A model generated the notes under the pieces. That model was not told the DNA's origin and searched no databases. It worked only from the letters and a program-made list of their open reading frames with translations. Both the position numbers and the translations under genes were made by a program. From Halobiforma lacisalsi AJ5 (lineage in GTDB: Archaea; Halobacteriota; Halobacteria; Halobacteriales; Natrialbaceae), in NCBI RefSeq assembly GCF_000226975.2, contig NZ_CP019285.1, forward strand, positions 3,472,001 to 3,536,000: DNA of 64,000 nucleotides. The letters run 5' to 3'. Shown here piece by piece: positions 54,070 to 61,282 of the stretch (its first letter is position 1; each line of letters starts with the position of its first letter).

Positions 54070-54317
54070 GCTTCCACCTCTCCGAGTTCAGACTGATCGT
54101 CGGCAAGTCGACGACGCCCGCGAGAGTTCTCCGGCTGGATGTTTCGGATCTCGTCAGCCCAGTCCTCGAGCTGGCGACGAACGCGCTCGAGTTTGGCGTC
54201 GAGTTCGTCGACGGACTCGGCGCTCACCTCGGCGCGGATCTTGTCACGATCGTCGGTCGACGTCCCTCGAGTGAGTTCGGTCGTGATCGAAATCGCATCG
54301 TCGTCGTCGTCGCTCAT
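54066..54317 (-). CDS. Small coiled-coil protein of the int operon
   Basis: From the ATG at 54317 the protein is 83 aa. It is acidic at the N-terminus (MSDDDDDAISITTELTR) with a predicted coiled coil (VDELDAKLERVRRQLEDWAD). It overlaps the int start (ATGA) and the next gene's stop (ATGA). It may help the integrase, like the small accessory proteins described for SNJ2 Int, but this is inference. Confidence 0.75.
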   Translation of the reverse strand: MSDDDDDAISITTELTRGTSTDDRDKIRAEVSAESVDELDAKLERVRRQLEDWADEIRNIQPENSRGRRRLADDQSELGEVEA

Positions 54318-54520
54318 GCTCGGACCCTCCGAGTTGCGTAGTTCCGAAGCGGTTGGAAGACGCCGCCGTGGCGGATTTCCTCGCCATCGTCGTAGGTGAT
54401 GTGTCCGCCGGCGTGACACCCAGTACAGCGGTAGCAGGTCGCCTCGGTCGGCCCCCAGGTAGCCCGGCGGGCGGTTCCGCCACAGGTCGCACAGGTGACG
54501 GTCTCAGGATCCGGGCTCAT
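54314..54520 (-). CDS. Zinc-finger-like small protein of the int operon
   Basis: The 68-aa protein contains TCATCGG, TCYRCTGCHAGGHITYDDG: two CxxC pairs and a CHxxxH set that form a zinc-ribbon-like unit. Start ATG 54520. It overlaps both neighbours by ATGA. Likely DNA- or protein-binding. It could be a directionality factor for the integrase; unproven. Confidence 0.72.
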   Translation of the reverse strand: MSPDPETVTCATCGGTARRATWGPTEATCYRCTGCHAGGHITYDDGEEIRHGGVFQPLRNYATRRVRA

Positions 54521-54987
54521 CGGCCACCTCCGTCGGCGTCGGCGACCTCGAGGCCGCAGGCCTCTGCCCGTCGTTGTACGCTTTCCTCGAGCAGCGTCTC
54601 GCCCTCGGGTGTCAGCGTGTAGCTGTTCGTCCGGCCGTCGAGTTCACCGCTCTCGAGCAGGCCGTCGTCGATCAGACTGTCGAGGTTCTGGTACAGCCGA
54701 CCGTGGAGAACGTCGTCGTGGTACTGCTCGAGTTCCTCTTTGATCGCGAGTCCGTAGCACTCTTCGCCGGCTGCCTTGAGGCGGGCAATCTCTTCGAGGA
54801 TGTCGCGCTGGAAGCCGGTGAGGTCGCCCCACGCGACTCCGCCGTCGGCGACGATCTCGGGCTCGGCTTCGTACTGGGCCTCGAGTTCGTCAGCGCAGTC
54901 TTGACAGACGTAGCCGTCGGGGGTGATGATCTCCTTCAGGCCACTACACTGTGGCGTGTCGCAGGAATAGAGCGGATGTCCCCTCAT
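54517..54987 (-). CDS. PadR-like regulator with N-terminal zinc ribbon
   Basis: From the ATG at 54987 the protein is 156 aa. The first 40 residues hold a Cys cluster (YSCDTPQCSGLKEIITPDGY, then VCQDCADEL), and residues 55-140 are a PadR winged helix (LTGFQRDILEEIARLKAAGE, CYGLAIKEELEQYHDDVLHG and SLIDDGLLESGELDGRTNSY). It probably controls the operon or the element. It overlaps both neighbours by ATGA. Confidence 0.85.
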   Translation of the reverse strand: MRGHPLYSCDTPQCSGLKEIITPDGYVCQDCADELEAQYEAEPEIVADGGVAWGDLTGFQRDILEEIARLKAAGEECYGLAIKEELEQYHDDVLHGRLYQNLDSLIDDGLLESGELDGRTNSYTLTPEGETLLEESVQRRAEACGLEVADADGGGR

Positions 54988-55367
54988 CGGCTCACCCCCT
55001 GCTCGTCCCGGGTAACCGCGTGGTCGTCGATCGCGGTGTTGATCGCAGTTGGCGAGCGGAAGCCCTCCCCGTGGATGGCGTCGAGCGTACTGATAACCTC
55101 GGTGAGAACTGCGTTCTGGTAGCGGAGTTCGGTCGCGATCTGCTCGAGCGCGTCGGCTTGTCGTGCTTCGGGTGAGCCTCTGTTCGGGCCACCGTCTGCT
55201 CGAACGGTCGCACACGAGCGACAGGCTGGTTCGTTGCGGCGGACGTCGTACCCGTCGGGTTTCGCGCCGCAGGCGCAGCGAGCGTCAGATCTTTTGGCCG
55301 GCGATGCCTCTTGCCGTGCGTGGGGTGCGGTCCCCACATTGGTTCCGGAATTCATCTTGGTCCTCAC
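54984..55367 (-). CDS. Zinc-ribbon helical protein, first gene of int operon
   Basis: The 127-aa protein (ATG 55367, or Met at 55355) has a Cys cluster RCACGAKPDGYDVRRNEPAC, then CRSCATV, followed by a helix ALEQIATELRYQNAVLTEVI. Low-complexity N-terminus. It is first in the operon and overlaps the PadR gene by ATGA. Function unknown; DNA binding through a zinc ribbon is plausible. Confidence 0.7.
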   Translation of the reverse strand: MRTKMNSGTNVGTAPHARQEASPAKRSDARCACGAKPDGYDVRRNEPACRSCATVRADGGPNRGSPEARQADALEQIATELRYQNAVLTEVISTLDAIHGEGFRSPTAINTAIDDHAVTRDEQGVSR

Positions 55368-55380
55368 GGAGCCACCTTCT

Positions 55381-55402
55381 GGGCGGCGTTCCAGCGCCGC
55401 CC
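55381..55402. promoter_or_regulatory. Perfect hairpin before the int operon
   Basis: GGGCGGCG and CGCCGCCC form an 8-bp stem around TTCCAG, just upstream of the first int-operon gene. In the space between the leftward operon and rightward repressor genes it may be an operator or a leader hairpin. Confidence 0.45.
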
Positions 55403-55565
55403 GGTCTCACATACCAACAAGAGTCATCTTCAGCCGGGTTGGTAGCTCCGCACTCCCATGTGTATCCTCTCGGAACATGAATGTTACGACGACTCGCTAA
55501 AATGCTATAGGTGTGTGAACGCTATTTTACGTATATTTAGACACCTTCGAAGCGTCTACGAGAGT

Positions 55566-55880
55566 ATGCGCTATTCAGGGGACTGGATGTCCCTCGTGGA
55601 CGATCGAATATTGGAATACATCCACGAGAATGATTCTGGGTCACCGAAAGAAATGAAGGATGAAGGACGAATTCGTTACTCTCGGCAACATATCGCCCGT
55701 AGGTGTAGGAAACTTAATGAGAAAGGCCTTCTAACCCATCTCGGTAACGGTGTTTATGTCATCACTGACGAAGGAGAAGCGTATCTTGAAGGCAAACTTG
55801 ACACGGAGACCTGGACTCGAGTTAGCGAGAATGGGGATGAAGGGAACCCGTCACCAGGTAGTGTTCAAAATTCGACCTAA
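55566..55880 (+). CDS. PhiH1-repressor-like winged-helix protein
   Basis: From the ATG at 55566 the protein is 104 aa: MRYSGDWMSLVDDRILEYIH, RIRYSRQHIARRCRKLNEKG and LLTHLGNGVYVITDEGEAYL form the winged helix known from phage PhiH1 repressor relatives. TATATTTA at 55532-55539 about 27-34 bp upstream supports a leaderless start. It faces away from the int operon and may repress it. Confidence 0.82.
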   Translation: MRYSGDWMSLVDDRILEYIHENDSGSPKEMKDEGRIRYSRQHIARRCRKLNEKGLLTHLGNGVYVITDEGEAYLEGKLDTETWTRVSENGDEGNPSPGSVQNST

Positions 55881-55889
55881 TTTCCCCGT

Positions 55890-56162
55890 ATGAAACAGCG
55901 CCACTCCGCGTCTTGGATGGAGCAACTTGACGATCGGATACTCGAGCACCTAGATGAAGAGCCTTGGTCGTCGGTATCAGTAATGGCTTCTCGGTCGTGC
56001 TTTAGAGCGTCAAAAGCCCGAATCCGGGAACGCTGTCAAATGCTTGCTCGTGCGGGACTAATCGCACCAGTTCACCACGACATGTATGAAATTACGACGT
56101 GGGGGATACGCTATCTCGAGGGGGAGATCGACGCAGATCACCAGCCGCGCCCAGTTGCTTAA
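55890..56162 (+). CDS. Second PhiH1-repressor-like winged-helix protein
   Basis: This 90-aa protein begins MKQRHSASWMEQLDDRILEH and continues RASKARIRERCQMLARAGLI and MYEITTWGIRYLEGEID, clearly related to the preceding gene but only moderately similar. It follows by 9 bp, so it is probably co-transcribed. Two such regulators may compete for the same operator. Confidence 0.8.
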   Translation: MKQRHSASWMEQLDDRILEHLDEEPWSSVSVMASRSCFRASKARIRERCQMLARAGLIAPVHHDMYEITTWGIRYLEGEIDADHQPRPVA

Positions 56163-56231
56163 GAACGCGCAATTGAGTTCAGTATTCTATTCCGGAAGTT
56201 TATATCAGAAGCCGCAACCAAGCCCAGTGGA

Positions 56232-56420
56232 ATGAGGTATATCCACTACCCAGACGATTGGGAACCGCAGGATTGCATCCTCGTTGCTGACGCACTCGTT
56301 CGATATGCCCGCTGGGACTGTGAGGGCGATCGCCAAGAGCGAGCGATACAGCTCGCTCACGAAGTAGCAGCGAGTGAAGGGCTGACGCTCGAGGAAGCCG
56401 TCCATCAGGTCAATATATAA
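56232..56420 (+). CDS. Small helical protein, unknown
   Basis: The 62-aa protein MRYIHYPDDWEPQDCILVAD ... ALVRYARWDCEGDRQERAIQ ... LTLEEAVHQVNI is helical. TTTATAT at 56197-56204 about 28 bp upstream supports a leaderless start and so a real gene. No family recognised. Located between repressors and Shedu. Confidence 0.6.
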   Translation: MRYIHYPDDWEPQDCILVADALVRYARWDCEGDRQERAIQLAHEVAASEGLTLEEAVHQVNI

Positions 56421-56500
56421 TCTCTAATATTGTTCTAAACGGGAATCTACATTACGAAAATAATAAATGGGCTACATTCGAGAGTCTATCATAGGTAGTA

Positions 56501-57568
56501 ATGAAAATAGAACAAGAATTTGAGGGGGAGACCTTCGAGGTCGACGTTCGAATGGAGGACAAAGAGAATCTCCGACATGTCGCTCATTATCCAATCAAGA
56601 GCGGACCAAGGACATATAAATCAGTTAATGTTTTTGAGATTAAGGCTTCTTCTTCTGGTAAAAAAATAGTGAGTTTTTGGAAGGCGGAAAAGGATAGATA
56701 CGAACTAAATGTTGTGGAAGAACGGAAATTTGAATGTCAACCGGATGAATTAGAGAAACTTGTTGCTCTTATTGATAATATCGAAGAGGTAACAGACCTT
56801 GACAGAGGCGACTACATATTTTTGAAAAAAGATTCCCCCTCAGCAGAAGCTGCTACTGCAGCGATTAATAGTATTCAGTCAGCAGATTCGGCGGAAGCAG
56901 AAAGATTAGCAGCCTTATTGATCGAAAGTGTTGGTAAGGTAGAAAAAGACATTCATGATTTTGAGGAATTCTCAGATAATGTTTCAGATGATATATTTAA
57001 AGTGGAGAATTTAGTAGGGTATGCTCGTACCGAAAGAGCAGTTAATAAATTCAAAGGTCTGATACAAGAGAATGCAGTCGAAGATGAATATCAAGATTTC
57101 TTGGAAGAACATCCCTGGCTCTTTGGAAATCGGTATATCGAGCCGACCGAAAATAGAGAGTTTACAAGAGACGAAGAAGTAGACTTCTGTCTAGAAACCA
57201 TAGATGGATATTATGACATATTTGAAATAAAACGCCCTGGACATGAGGTTATGAACTACGATAGTAGTCATGATACATACTACCCTTCACATAGATTGTC
57301 AAAAGCAGTTGCTCAAACAGAAAATTATATTAAAGAGATTGAGGCTAATCACGGCGATATCTTACGGCGAGATGGCTTAGATCTTCTGAAACCGCGTGGA
57401 ACGATTGTGATTGGTTCTGATCTTGGTTCTGATGAGAAAGAAGGACTACGTGTGTTCAACAGCTATTTGAACAGAGTTCGTGTTAGAACATATACTGATA
57501 TTGCGTCTATGGGGGAAAGGCTACTAGAGATGTATGATGAAAATTCTGATCTCCAAGATCAAAGCTAG
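56501..57568 (+). CDS. sduA: Shedu defence nuclease SduA (DUF4263)
   Basis: The 355-aa protein has a variable N-terminal domain and a C-terminal Shedu/DUF4263 PD-(D/E)XK nuclease: EDEYQDFLEEHPWLFGNRYI (Glu195 region), EEVDFCLETIDGYYDIFEIK (Asp228 and Glu242-x-Lys244) and LSKAVAQTENYIKEIEANHG with the Q-x3-Y motif (Gln272, Tyr276). Shedu protects cells from phage by nuclease activity, usually after sensing at the N-terminus. Here the N-terminus (about 1-170) is AT-rich coding and unrecognised. It converges with the unknown gene at 57642. Confidence 0.88.
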   Translation: MKIEQEFEGETFEVDVRMEDKENLRHVAHYPIKSGPRTYKSVNVFEIKASSSGKKIVSFWKAEKDRYELNVVEERKFECQPDELEKLVALIDNIEEVTDLDRGDYIFLKKDSPSAEAATAAINSIQSADSAEAERLAALLIESVGKVEKDIHDFEEFSDNVSDDIFKVENLVGYARTERAVNKFKGLIQENAVEDEYQDFLEEHPWLFGNRYIEPTENREFTRDEEVDFCLETIDGYYDIFEIKRPGHEVMNYDSSHDTYYPSHRLSKAVAQTENYIKEIEANHGDILRRDGLDLLKPRGTIVIGSDLGSDEKEGLRVFNSYLNRVRVRTYTDIASMGERLLEMYDENSDLQDQS

Positions 57569-57641
57569 GAAGATAACCAGTAGAATAGATATATTGAACT
57601 TTCTTGTGAGAGCCAATATTGGGTCTGGTTAATTTATAATA

Positions 57642-58460
57642 TTAAAGATAGGGCCTGACGCGCGAGCGAATAGTCTGTGCGCGATTTCGTGCCGCTACGT
57701 CTTCTCCCCAATCGTTTTCATTCCAAGAGATCGTGAGCCTTCCAGACTCTTTTACAGTAACAGTGTTTTCATCGCCCTTTTTCGTGTTTAGTTGCTTGAC
57801 TTCCAAGGCTTCTACAGCGGAATCGATAATTGAATTCCCGCTTAAATCTCCTTCTCCTTGGCCCGTACTGAAGGTGAGTCCTTCACAAATTTCTGCAAGA
57901 TATTCCATGTCACCGTCAAGACTAGAACCACTTAGGTCTCCATTATCACTGGGGTGATTGAAACTTATTTTGCTAACGGCATCAGATCTTTTATATATTT
58001 GTTCTATGGTGCCCTGGTCAAATGATTTACGCGTGAAGTAGTCATTATCTACGTTGAGATCAGAGACTTCTGCAATAAAAGCAGGAATCCATGCCTCTGC
58101 CATGTCTTGTCTGGTTTGGAAGACAAATTCCCCAGTGTCAAAGTAAACAACAAACGAAGATTCTAGAACAGTCTCATTTTCTTCTACTTCTTCATTGTTC
58201 TCATTCCTGATTCTGAAACTTTCATCAGTGTCAGTCACATATGTGAAATAGCAGAAATTGTGCGAATCTCTTTCAGATTCATAGTATATATCTCTACCTT
58301 TTTCTAGGTATTCTAACTCCTCACCACTCACCGGGTCTTCACCGATCTTCCGTGTGATGAACTTGTCATCATCTATATTTTCAGCCAGCTCCTCTGGCGT
58401 GGGGAGCTCATTTTGCGCCAAATCAAACTCCGCCAGCCGGAAAGTGGTTCTCACCGTCAT
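57642..58460 (-). CDS. Unknown 272-aa protein in the defence segment
   Basis: The soluble protein begins MTVRTTFRLAEFDLAQNELP and has DIYYESERDSHNFCYFTYVT, FVVYFDTGEFVFQTRQDMAE, AWIPAFIAEVSDLNVDNDYF, RLTISWNENDWGEDVAARNR. No catalytic motif, signal or membrane helix is visible, and I recognise no family. It has low GC like its neighbours and lies between Shedu (convergent) and the restriction-modification pair (divergent). A defence role is inferred from position only. Confidence 0.75.
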   Translation of the reverse strand: MTVRTTFRLAEFDLAQNELPTPEELAENIDDDKFITRKIGEDPVSGEELEYLEKGRDIYYESERDSHNFCYFTYVTDTDESFRIRNENNEEVEENETVLESSFVVYFDTGEFVFQTRQDMAEAWIPAFIAEVSDLNVDNDYFTRKSFDQGTIEQIYKRSDAVSKISFNHPSDNGDLSGSSLDGDMEYLAEICEGLTFSTGQGEGDLSGNSIIDSAVEALEVKQLNTKKGDENTVTVKESGRLTISWNENDWGEDVAARNRAQTIRSRVRPYL

Positions 58461-58742
58461 GTATTGGATATTGTCTTTTCTAATTATAAGTTCTTTTTGG
58501 CAATCTGTATGTTAGTAAGTAACAATAAATACAAATTTTGTTTAGTACTCCGTCTCCTCGTGTAGTTGATCAGTAGCCGGTCAAAGCCACCCATGGAAAG
58601 ATTACGTGGTGAACCACAATCAGCTTCTCGAGCCGATAATCTCCAAGTAGATAGATATCATCAGACTCTACTTCCAGTCTGGAAACTCAATTCTTAAGTG
58701 GGTCCTTTGGCTCAACGTATGTAACGCAGATTCACCATATCC

Positions 58743-59888
58743 ATGTCTAAAGAACCAGCCGTCACGGACTTACTGGACGATTCTGACCCGTTTTACACAA
58801 CTGGAGACGGAGCAGCATATCTTGGCGACAGCCGAGAGTTGCTTGATGAACTCCCAGAGGAAAGTATCAATCTGATTGTTACATCTCCCCCGTTTGCACT
58901 CCAAAAAAAGAAGGAATACGGAAATAAGGATCAAGACGAATACAACGAGTGGTTTCTGGAGTTTGCGGAGGCTGCGTACGATGTTCTAACTGAAGACGGA
59001 TCCTTCGTGGTTGATATTGGTGGTGGATGGGAAAAAGGAAAACCCGTTCGTTCACTCTATCATTTTGAACTTCTCACTCAACTCGCCGGTGAAGATGGAC
59101 CGTTCCACCTCGCTCAGGATTTTTACTGGTACAACCCTGCCAAGCTACCAACGCCTGCCCAGTGGGTGACGATCGAGCGTATTCGAGTCAAAGATGCTGT
59201 CAATCATGTTTGGGTACTCTCGAAAAGCGAGCGCCCAAAGGCAGACAACCGTCGCGTATTGAAAGAGTATAGTGAATCGCAGAAGACCCTAATGGAAGAA
59301 GGATACAAGGACAAAAAGCGTCCGAGCGGTCACGACATCAGCGACACGTTTGACGACCCTGAGGATGCAGATGGTGCCATCCGTCCTAACCTCTGGAACA
59401 GTGCCGATAGCCCAGACTACGCCCCTGACTTCATTGAACTATTACAAAACGCGAATATCCCTCCGAAACTACTTGAGGCCGCTGAAAAACATGATGTCCT
59501 CGACGAGTTGGCAGAAACAGTTCTCTCGCAGCACGTTTCAGATAATGTCCTAGAACTCGCGAACACGGCATCGAATACGCATTATCTCGAGGCTTGCCGA
59601 ACGGCAGATGTTGAACCACATCCAGCACGTTTCCCGCGTGATCTTCCGGAGTTCTTCATCAAGTTTCTGTCTGAACCCGGTGATACTGTCCTCGATATCT
59701 TTGCTGGGTCTAATATAACGGGCCGTGTAGCACAGGATCTAGAACGGGAATGGCTGGCCTTTGAACTACAGAAAAAGTACCTTCAGACGTCTCAATTCCG
59801 GTTTATGGATATCAAGGAAATTGAGCGAATGCAGGATGAAGATCAAAGCGGGATGGAAGATTTCGCCGATATTGAGCCGACGGACTAA
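58743..59888 (+). CDS. Site-specific DNA methyltransferase (beta class)
   Basis: The 381-aa enzyme has motif IV TSPPF (47-51) before motif I VLDIFAGSNITG (316-327), the order of beta-class amino-methyltransferases. TSPPF is typical of N4-cytosine enzymes. Between them lies a segment (about 170-300) with LLEAAEKHDVLDELAETVLS that is longer than usual and may be the target-recognition part. It probably protects host DNA from the Mrr-like enzyme at 61283. Both genes point the same way, with an IS in between. Confidence 0.9.
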   Translation: MSKEPAVTDLLDDSDPFYTTGDGAAYLGDSRELLDELPEESINLIVTSPPFALQKKKEYGNKDQDEYNEWFLEFAEAAYDVLTEDGSFVVDIGGGWEKGKPVRSLYHFELLTQLAGEDGPFHLAQDFYWYNPAKLPTPAQWVTIERIRVKDAVNHVWVLSKSERPKADNRRVLKEYSESQKTLMEEGYKDKKRPSGHDISDTFDDPEDADGAIRPNLWNSADSPDYAPDFIELLQNANIPPKLLEAAEKHDVLDELAETVLSQHVSDNVLELANTASNTHYLEACRTADVEPHPARFPRDLPEFFIKFLSEPGDTVLDIFAGSNITGRVAQDLEREWLAFELQKKYLQTSQFRFMDIKEIERMQDEDQSGMEDFADIEPTD

Positions 59889-59936
59889 CTGAACCCGTTG
59901 TCCGCTGTTTTCGATTCTACCACTATCGATCTAACT

Positions 59937-59942
59937 CCGTAT
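59937..59942. repeat. IS target duplication, left copy
   Basis: CCGTAT directly before the left inverted repeat, identical to 61222-61227. It shows transposition rather than recombination and lets the pre-insertion sequence be rebuilt. Confidence 0.9.
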
Positions 59943-61221
59943 ACTCAGCTTTGCACGTTAGCGTCAGCGGTTGAGTGAACGAAGAGGTGGTCGATCTCGG
60001 TCATCAAGTCATCGATACCGCGATCATCGTTGTCTCGAACCCACGAGAGAAGGTTGTAGACGGCTTCCTTCAGGGAGTGTTCGAGGTTCGCTCGAAGCGA
60101 TGACGCCTTCGAGCGAACAGTCCCCAAGGCGCTCGACTCAGGATCAAGACGAACGAGACTGTAGGCAGCCATCAGAAGGTGCCAGTGACGACTGGCACCT
60201 TCGTCGGTCTGCATCTCGCAGTCTCCAAAGCCGAGATCCTGCTTCGAGTCCTCGAAGAACGTCTCGATGCGCCAGCGCATCCCGTAAGAGCGGATCACGT
60301 GCTCGGTCGGTGCGTCGATTTTGTTCGTAGCGAGGTACTTGACCGGATTCTCTTCGTCTTCATCGGTCTCTTTCTCGGCGATAACCAGCTTCACGTCTCC
60401 CAGCTGGGAGACGGGAAGCTTCTTCGTCCAGATGTGGTAGGTATCGTCCTCGATGTTGCGCTCTGCGGTGTCGATGCGCTCTGCCAGCGCATCGACGCTT
60501 AGCTCTTCTCCGCCGTAGGTCACCTGTCGATTGCTCCGGAGCGGGCCGATCCAGTCCTTGCCGTAGGATTCGATGTGTTCAACGAGACCAGAATCGTGAG
60601 CGAACCACGAGTCGAAGAGGTAGGTGTCCGCAGGCACACCTACCTCTTCTTCGAGTTCGGTGACGATCTCGCGGGCGAGATCGTACTTGGTGTCGTGGTC
60701 TTGGTCATCTTCGTCCTGTTTTTCGTAGAGGCGGAAAGTGAGTGGGTAGGCGGTTTTATCGTCGGCGTAGAAGGCGTAGATGAGGTCTTGGCCCCAGACA
60801 GTGTCACCTTCAGCGTGATCGTAGAAGTGGCCGACGCCGGGGACTTCGTCCCCGGCTTTCTCGGTGATCGTGTCGTCGAGGATGATGTAACCACCCTGTG
60901 ACCAGCGCGTTTCACCGTGTTTTTGGAGTTCTTCGAGGCGTTCGTGGTTGAATTGCTGTTCGTCCCAGTCGTACTCGGTGAAGAACTTGTTGAGGGCGCG
61001 TTTGCCCTTGGCTGGAAGGACTTCGCGTGCGATGCCTGCCACGGTCTTGTTGCTGGCCGCAACAAGACCGGTGGCGTAGGTTTTCGCGTGATGGCGCTGG
61101 GCTGGAGACAGCGACTCGAACTCGTCGAACACACGCGTACACGACAAGAACTCCGTAATCGGCATCATCCGTCCTTGCCACCGCCTACGTCATGCACCTA
61201 CTTCAACGTGCAAAGCTGAGT
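59943..61221. mobile_element. Insertion sequence (IS701/IS4-like), intact
   Basis: The 1279-bp IS has perfect 17-bp terminal inverted repeats (ACTCAGCTTTGCACGTT at 59943-59959; its complement at 61205-61221) and a 6-bp duplicated target CCGTAT (59937-59942 and 61222-61227). One transposase gene fills it. It is inserted between the methyltransferase stop and the restriction gene start, breaking neither. Confidence 0.95.
59945..61168 (-). CDS. IS transposase (IS701/IS4-like)
   Basis: The 407-aa DDE transposase starts MMPITEFLSCTRVFDEF. The first Asp is in GYIILDDTITEKAG, the second in TYLFDSWFAHDSGLVEHI, and the Glu is in SYGMRWRIETFFEDSKQDLG, the Y-(2)R-(3)E-(6)K type signature. It cuts and joins the IS ends. 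The stop codon lies inside the left inverted repeat. The gene looks intact. Confidence 0.93.
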   Translation of the reverse strand: MMPITEFLSCTRVFDEFESLSPAQRHHAKTYATGLVAASNKTVAGIAREVLPAKGKRALNKFFTEYDWDEQQFNHERLEELQKHGETRWSQGGYIILDDTITEKAGDEVPGVGHFYDHAEGDTVWGQDLIYAFYADDKTAYPLTFRLYEKQDEDDQDHDTKYDLAREIVTELEEEVGVPADTYLFDSWFAHDSGLVEHIESYGKDWIGPLRSNRQVTYGGEELSVDALAERIDTAERNIEDDTYHIWTKKLPVSQLGDVKLVIAEKETDEDEENPVKYLATNKIDAPTEHVIRSYGMRWRIETFFEDSKQDLGFGDCEMQTDEGASRHWHLLMAAYSLVRLDPESSALGTVRSKASSLRANLEHSLKEAVYNLLSWVRDNDDRGIDDLMTEIDHLFVHSTADANVQS

Positions 61222-61227
61222 CCGTAT
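61222..61227. repeat. IS target duplication, right copy
   Basis: CCGTAT directly after the right inverted repeat, identical to 59937-59942. Confidence 0.9.
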
Positions 61228-61282
61228 AGAAAAGAAATGCTAGAAGTATATATCTTAGAACTATCATTACTTGTATCACCTA

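Noticed and set aside
59945-61168. IS disrupting the methyltransferase or restriction gene
   Set aside because: Target duplication lies 49 bp after the first stop and before the second start; both genes are complete.
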